A DNA stretch of 64,000 nt from Cryptomeria japonica (taxonomy: Eukaryota; Streptophyta; Pinopsida; Cupressales; Cupressaceae), in the NCBI RefSeq assembly GCF_030272615.1, contig NC_081415.1, positions 260,838,425 through 260,902,424 of the forward strand, in the 5' to 3' direction. Numbering within the stretch: position 1 is the stretch's first letter; the number at the start of each line of letters is the position of its first letter. The translations under genes and the position numbers were made by a program. Below, in pieces: positions 24,557 through 36,565 of this stretch. The notes under the pieces are model-generated. The model was not told where the DNA came from. It made no database searches and saw nothing but the letters and a program-made list of their open reading frames with translations.

Positions 24557-25789
24557 TTAGTGTAGCAAAGCAAAAGAATATATGTAAAATGGTAGCGTGT
24601 AATCAGGGCTAGTTAGCACAGGAGCTTCAGTGATGGATTTCTTGATCTGGGAAAAAGCCTCTTTTACTTTAGTTGTCCATTCGACCTTAGCATCCTTCTT
24701 CATCATTTCATTCAATGGCTTGACTATTTCTGCAAACCCAGTAATAAACTTTCTAACAAAATTGATCTTCCCAAAGAAAGATCTCATCTCCTTTTTAATG
24801 TCAGGCATTTGTAACTTTAATAACGCTTCTACCCGATCTGTGTCTATAGATATCCCCCTCTCAGAGATTATGTGGCCAAGTAGCTTTCCTTCAGCCACTC
24901 CAAACACACATTTCTTGGGGTTAAGGGAAATCCCATATCTCCGACATCTCTCCAATACCTTTTTGAGGTGGTCTGGGTGGTCTTCTTTGACCTTGGAAAA
25001 TATCATCAAATCATCCATATAAATAATGATGCATTTTCCAATCAGTTCCTTAAAAGTTGTATCCATCGCTCGTTGGAAGGTCGCCCCAGCATTAATCAAC
25101 CCGAATGGCATTCTTTTGTACGCATATGTTCCTCGCTTCATCGTAAACGTTGTCTTCATACAATCCTCATAGTTCACCAATACCTGGTTATATCCTAAAT
25201 AACCATCTAAAAATGACATCATTTGCGAATCATTTACTATTTGTAGTACTTCATCCAAAGAAGGAAGCAGGTAATTATCTTTCTTGGAGGCTTTGTTGAG
25301 ATTGTGAAAGTCCACACAAAGTCATATTTCTCCATTCTTTTTCTACACTAGTACCAAATTAGCAACCCAAGTATAATGTCGTACCGGAAAAATAATCTTA
25401 GCGGAAAGTAACTTTTGTACTTCCTTGAAAATCAAGGGTTCTATTAGTGCATTGATGGGGCATTGTTTTTGCCAGAACAACTTTATGTTAGGTTTTAGAG
25501 GAATCACATGGGTGATAATTGTTGTATCGAATGTCTTTAAATATTCATACCCCCATGCTATTACATCAATGAACTCTTTCAAGATCTGCATTAGTTTTCC
25601 TCTTTCATTTTGAGTGCAAATCTTCCCAATATAGACAATCCTCTCTTGTCCTTTTGGACCAATATTATGGGGCTCATACTTTTTGGTATCTGAATCCATT
25701 TTTAGTCCCTCCTTTACTCTAGGGTCTGAATCAAAAATTATCTCTAAGGTGACCATCCCTTTAGGAATAATGTTAGTTGGTAAATCCAA
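24557..25789 (-). pseudogene. BigLTR reverse transcriptase
   Basis: The fingers and palm run from about 25600 to 24700. Recognisable blocks are FHNLNKASKKDNYLLP (near 25310), SFLDGYLGYNQV (about 25205, first catalytic Asp), MPFGLINAGATFQRAMD (about 25110) and IIYMDDLMIFSK (about 25025, YMDD catalytic pair). The VFG...KLLGHIIS block (about 24905) and the GKINFVRKFI connection follow. An in-frame stop separates 25343 from 25315; otherwise the frame is continuous with the RNase H upstream and the one downstream. It copies the element RNA into cDNA. Confidence 0.92.
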
Positions 25790-25891
25790 AATATCAGCAT
25801 TACTTTCATCATTAAGATCATCCGATTTAACTTCCTCGTCACTAATTTGCTCTTCAAAAGCCCCTGAATTGGCAAGAATGTGGGCATCATC

Positions 25892-26503
25892 CTAGAAGAC
25901 TTGGAAGTGTTTGATATTATCAGGTACAGCAGGTATAAAGATTAATTCCATAGAGAACTTCTTCAAAGGGGAGTGGCTTACTGGTTCTAATGTACTGGCA
26001 GCTACGGTTGGCGCATCAGGTATTTCGTTGACTTTCCTAGATGCTAGTTGAATATTGAAAGCATCAAAATCCTCAATCAAATCCCACGCTCTATTCCAAT
26101 ACACTTCTAACCTTTTATCATGGCACGCATATTGGCTATGCACTTGTTTAACCACCAGCTTAGAATCTCCTTGCACCTTCAATCACTTTGCCCCCTTCTT
26201 ATGAGCAAAAAGTAATCCTCTAACTAAGGCCTCATACTCCATCATGTTATTAGTACAAGGTAATTGGAGTCGGTAAGAAGCTAAAAGTTTTTTCCCTTTT
26301 GGGTTGGTTAACTCTACGCCTGTTCCACTGTCTTGCTTGGATCTTGACCCATCAAACTTTAAAAACCATATTTCATCTTTTGGTCTCTTTACATTTTTCA
26401 CCTTTGGGTCAATGATCAAGTTAGCTTTCAAAGGGGATTGCTGCTTCTCAAACTCAAGGTCTTGTGACAATTGAGGTTGTTCAATTTCTGGTTGTATAAA
26501 CAC
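25892..26503 (-). pseudogene. BigLTR additional RNase H (archaeal type) placed before RT
   Basis: The block WFLKFDGSRSKQDSGTG (about 26370-26320), then PCTNNMMEYEALVRGLLFAHKKG, then after one stop at 26183 KVQGDSKLVVKQVHSQ, is the archaeal-type RNase H seen in Tat elements. The catalytic Asp (FDGS), Glu (EYEAL) and Asp (GDSKL) are all present. It is in the same frame as RT-RNase H-integrase and lies upstream of RT. In TatR the equivalent domain lies between the gypsy RNase H and integrase. The identity is secure; the position is the unusual part. Confidence 0.85.
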
Positions 26504-27099
26504 TTCAGTAGTGTTAGGAACAACCTGTTCTGATTGAGGTTGAAGTTGAGATTGTGTTTCTTCTTTCTCTTGCTCAAGAGGAATATCTTCCTCCTCATTT
26601 TAAACAATCTCAACTGCAAGAATCTCCTGGCTGTATTCTTTAGGTAAGGTATTCTTACTTGTAGGATCCATTGTTTGGGGCTCTAATCCTTCACAAGTTA
26701 GACCTTGAACTTCTTCCAAATTGATGGTATCATCTTTTTTGTATGGAACTGAACTCATCAACTTCGTAATCTCATTCTGACATGGGATACATGAAATTTC
26801 TGAGTGCTCCTCATGATGTATCTGACACCATTTCGGAAGCAAAAAATCTTGTATCTTCATAATGTTTCCCAATAAACACATTCCTAGTTGTACTACTGTA
26901 GCGAACTCTTTGACCCGCCCTCTATATGCGGTCTTGTCTACTCAAAATAATTGGAGAGGAGCTGGTGCAGAGAAAGTAAGAATCTCATTAACCCTGTAAA
27001 CTCCTAGACTCACTTCAGCAAATACCACTTCATTGAGAGCACCATAATCCGTGACTAATTTCTTCAATTTAGGTTGGCTATCAATTCAGATCTGGTTTC

Positions 27100-27438
27100 T
27101 TACCCCTTCCATGGAAGCCATAAGTACGTAAAAAAAGTTGAGAAATATCCTCCTAATGTCTTAGACCAATCCCTACTAAGGAACATCCCATATACTTCTG
27201 GAATATCCACTACTTGAATGTCAATATAGCGAGATATTCGGGGATCAGCACCTAATTGGATGTATATATCTTTCAATTCTCTAATTACGTTAACCTCAGT
27301 TTTGTCTAGTTGTACCACCTTACTATTTGCATGTACTAGTTGAAGTCTGAGATGCTGACATATAGAGTAGGGGATTATGTTTCCTGAAGCCCCTGGATCT
27401 ACCAAACAGTTATGTAAATTCTTCCCACATATCCTCAA
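27100..27438 (-). pseudogene. BigLTR aspartic protease
   Basis: A retropepsin-like fragment with NCLVDPGASGNIIP at its start (active-site D-P-G-A in place of D-[ST]-G-A) and a YGMFLSRDW flap-side block about 75 residues later. It cleaves the polyprotein. It is in the gag frame rather than the pol frame. The stretch from here to the RNase H (27099-26504) is a divergent linker with stops. Confidence 0.8.
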
Positions 27439-27533
27439 ACTTAGTAAAAATGGTGGATTTTATATTGCATCACTGTTGCCATTAGCGTTGACTTCATTAA
27501 GGTCTACTACCTTGACCTCATTGCTCTATGATT

Positions 27534-29721
27534 CTAACAATTCCAACTTTCTAAGGAGAGCCCTCTTCTGTTCGGGGCAATATCTAATACTTCCATTAAG
27601 GACATAGTGGTGGAAGTCCTTTCCATCTCCTTAGTAACGTCAAATGATCCTTTCAGAACATAGTCTTGCCCTTGAGCTTGTCTAGGGCATGTTCCTTGGA
27701 AAACCTGAGGAGGGTGAGGATTGTTGCTTGCATTCACATCAGGAGGTACAAACCCACCCATCAGGGGAGGTGGCTCCATTAATGGAGCTTTGCCTTGACT
27801 CCTAAGATTGTAGTTGTTCCTCGTTTGAAAGGCCTGAGCATCGTAGACACATACTTCACCTTCAGCTTCAGCCTGAAATTCTCTACACAGGAAAGTATCG
27901 ACCAGCATGGCAGTATTAACCTTATCAGGTTCATCATTGGAACAATCTTTGGGCTGAGAGTCAGCTTGAGCAATTCTTATGATTTCTCAAACTGAGCACA
28001 ATTAACCTCATAATGTGCAGCTGTGTCATGAAACCTGCACCAATTTGTTAGCAATTTCATATCGGCAATGTTAACACTTTGTGTGTGGTTTGAGTTATCT
28101 CATGCGTCGGGGTGATCATGATTCACCCCACCATTATTTGGACCCGTATTCCACTGCCTATTATAAGGTTTGTTGTTATACCTTTGGTTTTAGTTCTGGT
28201 TATTGTAGTTCTGCTAATTATTATATAGTTGGGATTGATTATACCCTCCTGGAGGTTCATCTTTAGCTAGCTCAAGTCTGAAGTAACATGTGAGATCATT
28301 TTCTTTAAGGCTTCTACTTCAGTGGATATATGAGATCCTTGATTCTTGAGTATCGTAGTTGGAGGTTGGTTCGTTGAATTAGTATTGTTAAATTGTTGAT
28401 TTCTGACTTGCGCTTCACCAGCATATTGTGTTTGAGTGGGGGCGGTATTGGTACCATTTTGCCAAGTCAACACTTGGGCAGCAAACTGTTGATTCGCCTG
28501 AGGTTGGGGTGCATAGATTGGAATGGGGTTCATCATTGGGGCACCTACAGGTAGAGATGAGGGTACACCTGGGAGTTGATTGTAGTTTCCTTGATTCACC
28601 CCTATAGGTAGATTATATCCGATCCCTCTCAGGGTTTGATTCAACTCATGATTCATGCTAATTGCTAATGTGAAGACTTTTTCCAAGGTGTCCCTTTAAT
28701 CTTAAGGAACACTCTTCTTAATAAACATAGTAGTACAAGGGTCGATAGCTCTTAGATATGAGTCGATGGCTACGTTAGGTGCTACCTGGTAAGGAGCTTG
28801 TAGTTTCTTGAGTGCCCTTTGGAAGCTAGTATTAAAAGTTGTTAACAACTCATTTGGTGACTTCTTAAGAGAAGCGAACTGATGGTATAGTGTTCCAGGA
28901 TTTACGTATACTCGGAATTGATCGATGAAAGCTTTCTCCAAAATTCCCCAGCCTATGATGAAATTTGTAGGTAGGGTTAAGTATCAATTGTATTCATTCT
29001 CCCTGAGTGAATATGGGAAGATTCTACATACTACATCTTGGTGTTCAATATGGTTACGAACAACCGCATCTTTGAATGCTTCAATATGTTCATCAATCAT
29101 TCGTTCCCCCAAATAATAAAATTTGCTGCAAAATTTATCCGAGTTTCTAGGTAGGTCATGTATACCCCCTACTATAGTTCCTAGTGGTGTGGTGTCTTGG
29201 TTAAAGTAGGCCATTGAAGGTGGTGGTGGTGGACGTTGAGTAACAAAAGGTGCAACGATAGGCTAAGGATTAGGAATTAGTTGATCTTCTACATTGAGTA
29301 TGGATGACTATACTGGTGAGGCTATTGAGGGTTGTTTCTTAGCTTTGTTCCTCTTTCTCCTAGTGGTAGGTCTTAACTCTACTAAGTCAGATGGTGAAGA
29401 ACCACTCCTAAGGACTCGGTAGAATCTCTCAGGAGAGAAAGATGATATGTGATCCAACTTAGTAACTCAATTCTCTAGTTGAGGAGGTAGTTGTGGATTT
29501 TCTTGTGGGTTCACCTAAGGATTAATTTGTCTTTGTGTATCTGCTTCTATACATATAGCCTTTTGTCTCTCCTTGTCCAAGACTTGTCGTACTTTTAACC
29601 AATTGTTAAAATCTCTTGTACTATCCCAAGAAAAGTCATATAGTTGGGTAAGAATGTTGTCTTGCTCATTGTTGAGGTTAGGTTGGGTAAAGGGCATCAA
29701 TCCATCTCGTGGAAGTACCAT
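27534..29721 (-). pseudogene. gag: BigLTR gag, broken
   Basis: This lies immediately inside the right LTR (the leader is only about 50 bases). Capsid blocks are FYYLGERMIDEHIEAFKDA (about 29130-29075) and FRVYVNPGTLYHQF...SLKKSPNELLTTFNTSF. They are followed by a Gln/Asn/Pro-rich segment (28686-28267) and a zinc motif CRFHDTAAHYEVNC (27998-28039), CX2HX4HX4C as in TatL. The pieces at 29721, 29214, 28941 and 28686 share one frame and are separated by stops only. The last piece (27908-27534) is in another frame. Confidence 0.85.
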
Positions 29722-29775
29722 ATCTAGTTGACCAATGAGGGGACTAGTCTAGGCTCTCCTTCTAGCACTAGTTTT
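29722..29775 (-). promoter_or_regulatory. BigLTR leader next to 5' LTR; primer site not recognised
   Basis: In element sense the LTR end ...TCAACA is followed by AAAACTAGTGCTAGAAGGAG. A primer site would start with TGG. TAGTGCTAGAAGGAGAGCC could be a mutated one (TAG for TGG), but I cannot match it to a tRNA with confidence. Confidence 0.35.
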
Positions 29776-32700
29776 TGTTGATGGCTATTTTGAAACACCC
29801 ACCAACAGTCGGGTAGCCAATGTGAACACTCACCACCTCTCCTGAAAAACAATGAGTTTGGGAAAACTCACTACTCCAAGGTCTCTATAGTCAAGTCTCA
29901 ACGGTGATGGGCAGCCCAATGGTTGATATGGTTGTACCTATCAAGGGGCCTACTGGTAAGACTAGATCTCGTTGATTATGGATAACTGCACTTCCTTTCT
30001 TTTTTTGTATTTTTATGGTTTAAGATTCTCTGAGAAATAAAATGCGAAGCGTAGAGGGGAACAAGAAAATAACAATCAAAACCAATAATAACAACTGAAT
30101 GAACTACTCAATTAGTTCCCTGCAATCCAAGAAATTATCAAATATTATCCAAGCTAGCATTCAACAACAGACCTCCAGGAAACCTGCAAAATCATCAATT
30201 TCATAGATTTATGGAAATAAAATCATCAACAATATCACTTATCACAATAATTCTCATACACCACTGGCGTGTGCAATATGATTCATAAAATGATAAACAA
30301 AAAAGATTTAAACCATGTTACTAACTCCAAATAATAGACATTACCAGATTACACAAAACAGTTTGGTAGAACATAAACGTAGATCAAGCAATCCACAAGC
30401 TACTTCTTATATTGATCTCAATGAATGTATAACAAAAATAACTCAAACTTAATCTGCAAAATATTCTAAAATCTCTAAGTGGGCCACAAATCATCAATTT
30501 GGGGACACCTTTACAAATGAATCCAACTTCCCAATTTATAGAAGTTCTCTACCCTACTATTTAGGAAATAACCCTACCCTAAATTAAGAACTGAAACTAG
30601 GAGTCGTAGTTAACTTGCAAGTTTCTGCCTTGACACTCCACTTAACAACTACAAAATGGGGACTACATGAGCACTACGAAGACCCTGCTAGGTGAGCCAC
30701 GTTTTCATAATCATGCAAAATTTCTCTCAAAATTGGAACTTGAGTAAGAGCTGCAGCTAAAAATACAAGATTAAGGATTTATGAAAAATCTTTGCTATCT
30801 TTAGCAATTATGCACTTATCCCTTATTTCTTGGTAAAAGCTCTATAATTATCAGCTATACATGCAACTGCTTGAACTGGAGGATCAGCTACATGCTTAAC
30901 TCTAAATTTATACTTCTTGAAAACTTCATCTACATGCATTCTCCCCTCCTCTAACTCCTTCACCGTGTCTGCCACCTCCTAACACTGAGTAATCAAATAT
31001 GTGTACCTTTCCATAAGGGTGACATCAAATTGGGTTGTGGGTCCTAGGTGTTGTGCCCCATATGCATCCCACTGATCCAAAACTTGATGCTGCTCCATTA
31101 TTCCTGTATCAGATAATCTGAGGCCAAAAGGTCCTAGCATATTCTTTACAAAACTCTCATACGACAAAATTTCCCTGAGGAGAGGATCCCGAATCTCCAT
31201 CATATCCTTGATATACTGTTGAAGAATTTCAGTCTTCAGCTCCAAAAAGTATACATAGGAATGTAATTTTTCATAGCTGTCACCTCCTAAGAGGTCTTCC
31301 TCCATTACCGTCTCTTCCCCTAGCTGCAATATCTTTTTCAAAATTCGGAACTATTTATTGAAAATGTTTGACCTCTATTCCCATTGCGTGGAATAGGAAG
31401 CCAAAGCTCCACCTACCTGTACCGCCTTATGATATATCTCTACTGTACTTTGCAAGAACAACCTAATCTTAGTTGCATTCATTTGGGTCCATGATTTGGC
31501 TGCAGTAGCCACTCATCTCACCTCCACCAGTGCCTTTACTTCTCCCTCTAGCAGCGATGAGGTTGAAGGTAGGTCATCAACTCTATAGGAGTCTAGAGGT
31601 TTGCTCATTTCAATCAGGAGATACTTGTATTACCCTAGTTGTGCTTTGAGCTCCATGTTTGAAGTATGCTCCTTTTCTACATGCCCCCTAACAACACTTG
31701 TGGCTAGCTCCAAACTATCTAGCTCTCCCCACTTGGTTTATTTACTTGGGATATTTGATACTTGGGAGAAGCTTGTCCCTCAACTTGGTGTGGAGTTGCC
31801 ACATCTGCAATCACTTCACCGGAGTCTGCTTTTGATAAATGATGAACGGTTTTTAGCTTCTTAACCTTTGGTGGCTCCTCAGTGATTACTTGTTGTAAAG
31901 TGACCTTTCAAAGATCTGCTTTTCTCTTTTTCTTCTCAAAAGTGAACTCAGGCTATTGCGGTATGTTTTCATCTTGGTCACCTTGATGTGATACTATGTC
32001 TGCAGTTATAACATGGACGTCTGTCTTCTTCTCTACTTCATCTCTTTCTTCTGCCTTTGTTTTCCTGGGATCTTGAGGTGAGGTAACTTGGCAGGCTAGA
32101 TTAATTTGGAGAGCCTGTTGCTTATGTAATTCACTCAATTTACCACTGAACTCTTCATTGAATGTCATCTCTTCCTCATCTGCCTCTGTTTCACCCTACC
32201 CAACTGCTATGTCCTTGAGGAGGTCCTCTTGATCTTGAGGGGTTAGAACTAATCTTTCATTCAATAGGTCCTCTACCTCATCCCCTTCTTTATCACCTTC
32301 AAACAGTCGTTGTTTATCAAGATCTTCTCCCTCCTGACCTATATTTGACTCGATGTTTCTAACTTTTACTTCTTTAGTAGTAGACCTGAAGCCTTACACT
32401 CAAGGCTGCCCTGCGGGAGTACTAGCTGGTGGTGGTGCAGGGGCGTTGGTTCTTGGAGCATGTGTGGCCTTTGTTGAAGGTGGCTGAGTAGGTATATCCT
32501 CAGTAATTTTTATATCTTCCTCTTTCTCTTGGGTACCCTCTGTTGTAGTCTGCCCTATAGCCGTCCTCAGTGGGAGCACTTTGGCAAGTGGTACTGCTCC
32601 CAATCCATCAGTCACTCCCAAGTCCATTGCCTTCTTTAACAATTCAGACTCCCTCATCTTTTCTTGGAGTTTCTTGATTAAGTCCTCATTACTTTCTCGA

Positions 32701-32815
32701 GGTTTTTCCTCCTCACCTGGATCGGTGGAGGTATTTTGCCTTGAGGCTAACCTTGTCTTCCAGGCGTACTCCTTATGGCCTCTTGATTGAGGTACCCCTG
32801 AAGTGGATTCCTTTT
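29776..32815 (-). repeat. BigLTR 5' LTR, part 1 of 3 (LORF C-terminal half and tail)
   Basis: Collinear with 10021-13060 of the left LTR. It is interrupted at 32815 by CopiaN. Confidence 0.9.
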
Positions 32816-33284
32816 TGGTGGTGTAAATAATTATTCATCATGGATATTATTACACCTTACTTAAGTTTACTTAGGAAATGTATTTCATATTAGTTTGGGT
32901 ATGAAACACTTGGGTGTTTGTGCCACATTGGGATAGTGTGTGTAGGAGAATTTTCACCTTTTATGGTGTGATCTTGTTGTTACACTCCACATTCAGTGGG
33001 TGATCCACCTCATGTGGACTATTATATTGTTTCTCCTACCTACCCACACCTATTTCCTACCTGCCCTTGTTTCTTATTGAGCCACATGTCATGTTTGTGT
33101 GCTCACATATCCATATAGCCTTGCCTATATAAGCAAGCTCATATTCATTGTATGTAATTGAACGCTTGATGATCCAGTTGATCAGTATTTTCAATCTTGA
33201 TAGAATACAGCTTATTCCTATCATCTATTTTTTTCTCTATTATTTGTGCTTTCCATTACCTCTTGATCTTGGCAAAATCTCACA
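32816..33284 (+). repeat. CopiaN 5' LTR
   Basis: 469 bp, with a TATA box TATATAAG at 33126-33133. It ends directly before the primer binding site. Confidence 0.95.
33126..33133 (+). promoter_or_regulatory. CopiaN TATA box
   Basis: TATATAAG about 150 bp before the LTR end; the same site is at 36876-36883 in the 3' LTR. Confidence 0.75.
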
Positions 33285-33297
33285 TGGTATCAGAGCC
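33285..33297 (+). promoter_or_regulatory. CopiaN primer binding site (tRNA-Met initiator)
   Basis: TGGTATCAGAGCC starts immediately after the LTR end CACA. It is the standard plant copia primer site. Confidence 0.97.
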
Positions 33298-34119
33298 ATT
33301 AGAGTGTCTTTGGTCTGCCAATTGAGAGAAATTTAATGCTATTTGGGGTTGTGTATTTTGGAGCTTTCTATTGTAGGTTATTATTGAAGATTGATGGATC
33401 AAATCTGAGGTTACCATCTGATTGAGGAGGTCCAAGAAAGTTAGTTTTGTCTTTTGTTTCATCCAAATCGGACTTCGAAGGCTAAATCTAGAGACATTTG
33501 AAGTTTGAAGTTGCGGTGGAAATTTTCCAGAAATTATAATTTTGCAGACAATTTTAAAATAGTGATATCTCACTCATCTGGACTCCTTTTTTTGAGAATT
33601 TTTTTTTGTTTTGGGGTAGAATTTTGTAATCTGTACAATGGTATAATATTTTTTTTTTTTTCGGATACAGGTTTTTTGGAAATCATGAAATCCCAATTTT
33701 TACAACTTTGGAGGCTTCGTTTGGGCTCATATGGACTCCTTTTCAGGTGCCGTTTTTTTTTAGAGTGCATAATTTTTTGTCTACTTTTATAATATTCCAT
33801 TAGTTTAAATTTTTTGTGAGTAGAAATTGTACTTTCAATATTTGGTCATTTTTTGGCCTCTTTGGTACTTGTATTTTTCTTGGATCTCAGTTTAGATCAC
33901 TAGCAGTATTTCTTGAAGTCTCTTATATTTCATTTTCAGAAGTTGTAAATTGAAATCAGAAGTCCACTTTGCCTTATTTTGCAAGTGGTCCATTGTATAT
34001 GCACTAGGTATAAAGTGTCAAATCACCATTTTAGGGGGGTTTCTTGATTGAATAAATTTTGGGGGGGTGTCTTGTGTGATTGTGCCTCTCTCTATCTTGT
34101 GTTTTTTCATTTTGGTGCT
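33298..34119 (+). other. CopiaN 5' leader
   Basis: A T-rich untranslated leader of about 820 bases. Short frames here have no family resemblance. Confidence 0.7.
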
Positions 34120-35190
34120 ATGGGTTCTCCTAAATTTCCACTTTTAACTCCTCATAATTATGCATCATGGAAGATTAAGGCATGGAGTAAACTAATGGAA
34201 AAAGGACTCATTCATTATGTAACTAGAACTATTACATCACCACCTAATCCTAAGCTTGATCTTAATGCTCAACTTGAATGGCTCACTAAAAATGCTATGG
34301 CAATTGGAACTCTTAGAAAGTATGTATCAAATGACCTCATTTTTCACATTGATAAGTGTACAACAATTAAAGAGGCTTGTGATATTTTTCAGAAATTGTA
34401 TGATCAAGTTGACGAGATTAAGGGCTACAAGCTTGATAGTGAACTCACAACTTTGGATCCCAAGGATTTTGATATAATCCAAGATTATGTAACAAAAGAA
34501 AATGAGCTAAGAGAAAAGGTAAAGAATTATGGAATTGACAAAAAGGATGCTCAATTGGTTTATAACTTGTTGGACAAGCTTCCTTCAGAGTATGCAGCCT
34601 TTGCATCTAGCTTTAACACCCATAGGTTAGCTCAAGGTTCCTCATACACTTCTCCTTCATTTGATTCATTCATGGAGATATTAATACTTGAGAAATCTAA
34701 GTTGACCATGATGGGGATTTTCAAATCTTCAAAGTCACAAGCTTTGGTGGCTAATAAAGAGAATCAAAGTAATCAAGGAAAAGCCAAGAATCAAAAGAAA
34801 CCTAAGTCAAAACCACAACAAGATGGAGCACAATCTTCCTCTCCACAACAAGGTGATACACCATTCTCACCTAAGAGGAAATCATATAAGGACAATCTTT
34901 TTTGTGGATATTGCAAAAAGTCAGGACATAATGAACATCATTGTTATAAGAAGGATATTGATGAGTTGAAGAATCTTCTTGAGAAGAATAAAATCAACCT
35001 ACCTTCTATAATGTCTACATCGGCTTCTTCCAAGGATAAAGACAAAGGAAAGGATCACTCTTTTAGGACAGATAAAGGAAAGGGACAAGCTCTTTGTGCT
35101 ACTACAAGTTCTGACTCAGGGAGATGGCTTCTAGATTCAAGGGATTCTCATCATATGCAATCTTCTCAGTCTATGTTTTTCTACATTTGA
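34120..35190 (+). CDS. gag: CopiaN gag with the start of the protease
   Basis: The first ATG in frame is at 34120 (MGSPKFPLLTPHNYASW), the typical copia gag opening (P.L...NY..WK). The gag core (about residues 10-190) includes AMAIGTLRKYVSNDL, FQKLYDQ and LLDKLPSEYAAF. A basic, Gln/Lys-rich linker precedes the zinc knuckle CGYCKKSGHNEHHC (CX2CX4HX4C), which binds RNA. After a Lys/Asp-rich stretch the protease begins with RWLLDSRDSHHM. The usual active site is WLLDSGASxHM, so G-A has become R-D and this copy's protease is probably dead. The frame stops at 35190. gag alone looks translatable. Confidence 0.88.
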   Translation: MGSPKFPLLTPHNYASWKIKAWSKLMEKGLIHYVTRTITSPPNPKLDLNAQLEWLTKNAMAIGTLRKYVSNDLIFHIDKCTTIKEACDIFQKLYDQVDEIKGYKLDSELTTLDPKDFDIIQDYVTKENELREKVKNYGIDKKDAQLVYNLLDKLPSEYAAFASSFNTHRLAQGSSYTSPSFDSFMEILILEKSKLTMMGIFKSSKSQALVANKENQSNQGKAKNQKKPKSKPQQDGAQSSSPQQGDTPFSPKRKSYKDNLFCGYCKKSGHNEHHCYKKDIDELKNLLEKNKINLPSIMSTSASSKDKDKGKDHSFRTDKGKGQALCATTSSDSGRWLLDSRDSHHMQSSQSMFFYI

Positions 35191-35212
35191 GCCTTGCCAC
35201 ATGTCATAGATT

Positions 35213-35752
35213 TTGATGGGAAATCATACATACATGGATGTGATTGGGAAAGGATCTATTGCCATTGGGGATAACTCCTTCAATGATGTATTGTGTGTAC
35301 CCCACCTGACAAATAATCTTCTTTCCATCTATCAAATCACACATGGGACAACTAGGAAAATTGTGGAGTTCACACCTAATTCAGTTATCATTAGAGACTT
35401 GGAGAGTGGAGCTATCATTGCAACTGGGGTGGTTGATCATGCATCTCGGCTGTACTCTTTTTCAAATTTTGGTCCTATTGATGAGGTTGATTCTTCCTAT
35501 GATGATGATTCAAATTTTGAGGAGAACTTTGGACATTTGAACTTGGGGATTCTCACATGTGACCCCATTCTTGAGCCTTACATTTCATCTCCTTGTCTTG
35601 ATATCACACCACCTATTGCACCTGATGATGCAGCTAGTGCGACAGTTTTGCCTTCTTGTGATTCACTGCAGCAGGATATTTCATGTCTTCTAGCTTCAGT
35701 TAATTGGGATGCCTACTTGACAGACATTGCAGGTTTGTTTGTGGAGTCCTAA
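35213..35752 (+). pseudogene. CopiaN protease C-terminal part and downstream region
   Basis: Residues 1-90 match the copia protease and pre-integrase side: GKGSIAIGDNSFNDVLCVPHLTNNLLS, then ITHGTTRKIVEF and SRLYSFSNF, the segment that normally leads into integrase. From there the frame changes to an acidic sequence without any integrase motif (SSYDDDSNFEENF...). No HHCC zinc domain or DDE core follows. It is separated from the gag frame by a stop and a short gap (35191-35212). Confidence 0.7.
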
Positions 35753-35761
35753 ATTATAGAT

Positions 35762-36223
35762 TTGGGAGGCATCATTGATGACATTCATCTTCTCTTTAAT
35801 GAAGATGATCCTTCTTTGATTGTTGTGAGGGATCACTATGACCCTCTTGTGCATTCTCTACATGATCAATCTTTAGAGGTTGACATGATTGTAGATACTT
35901 TTGTACAACACTTGGAGGAGGTTTCTTTATCTTTTGAGGAGACATGTGAGTCTTTGGATATTGTTCTACATTCATCTCCACTAGATCTTGGAGTGCCTTT
36001 TTCAGTAGTGTGGCGCAGTTTACCACCTTTGGAGGGGGTAATTTTCAGCATCGACATGGGGACACTTGACCAGTTTTCAGAGATTCCTTTCATCATGAGT
36101 ATTTTTGTTTCATCTTCCCTCCATTATTCGGGAGACTTTATGGATACACCTTTAGTTTTGTTTCTTCCTAAGGGTAGGAACGTGGTTCGACATTCATGGA
36201 GCAGTTTCTTCATTCATCTTTGA
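35762..36223 (+). pseudogene. CopiaN unidentified frame in place of integrase-RT
   Basis: 153 codons, acidic and hydrophobic (IIDDIHLLFNEDDPSLIVV...). It contains no integrase, RT or RNase H motif and I do not recognise the family. It is separated from the preceding frame by only a stop at 35752 and shares its composition, so the two may have been one protein of about 330 residues. The stretch from 36224 to the polypurine tract is T-rich, with GGGGGG runs typical of copia 3' ends, and holds no gene. Confidence 0.45.
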
Positions 36224-36557
36224 GTTTCTATTATTAGTGCAGATTCCACATTGAGGGGGGGCTTCCTAGTCTCTCTTCTTCTTCTCTCATATGGGGGGGA
36301 CATTTTCCTCACATGGAGTTTTGTCCTTCACATACTTCTATGAGATTTCTTTGTATCTAGTTTTCATCTCTCTTTTGGGGGAGGGTTTTTTCCCATTGGG
36401 TTTTTCTCTCTTTCCCTGCTTTATGAGAGATTTCATTGCATTGGTTTCCATGCAATTTCATTTGTGCATGAGTACCTAACATGGCCTCGTAGTTGGGACC
36501 CATCTTGCATTTCTTAGTTGCATTGTAGACTTAAGTGCATTCCCCTAAGTTGCACTT

Positions 36558-36565
36558 AAGGGGGG
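36558..36565 (+). promoter_or_regulatory. CopiaN polypurine tract
   Basis: AAGGGGGG immediately before the 3' LTR start at 36566; it primes plus-strand synthesis. Confidence 0.85.

Noticed and set aside
35796-36096. Antisense frames opposite the unknown CopiaN region
   Set aside because: Shadow frames of the sense sequence without independent support.
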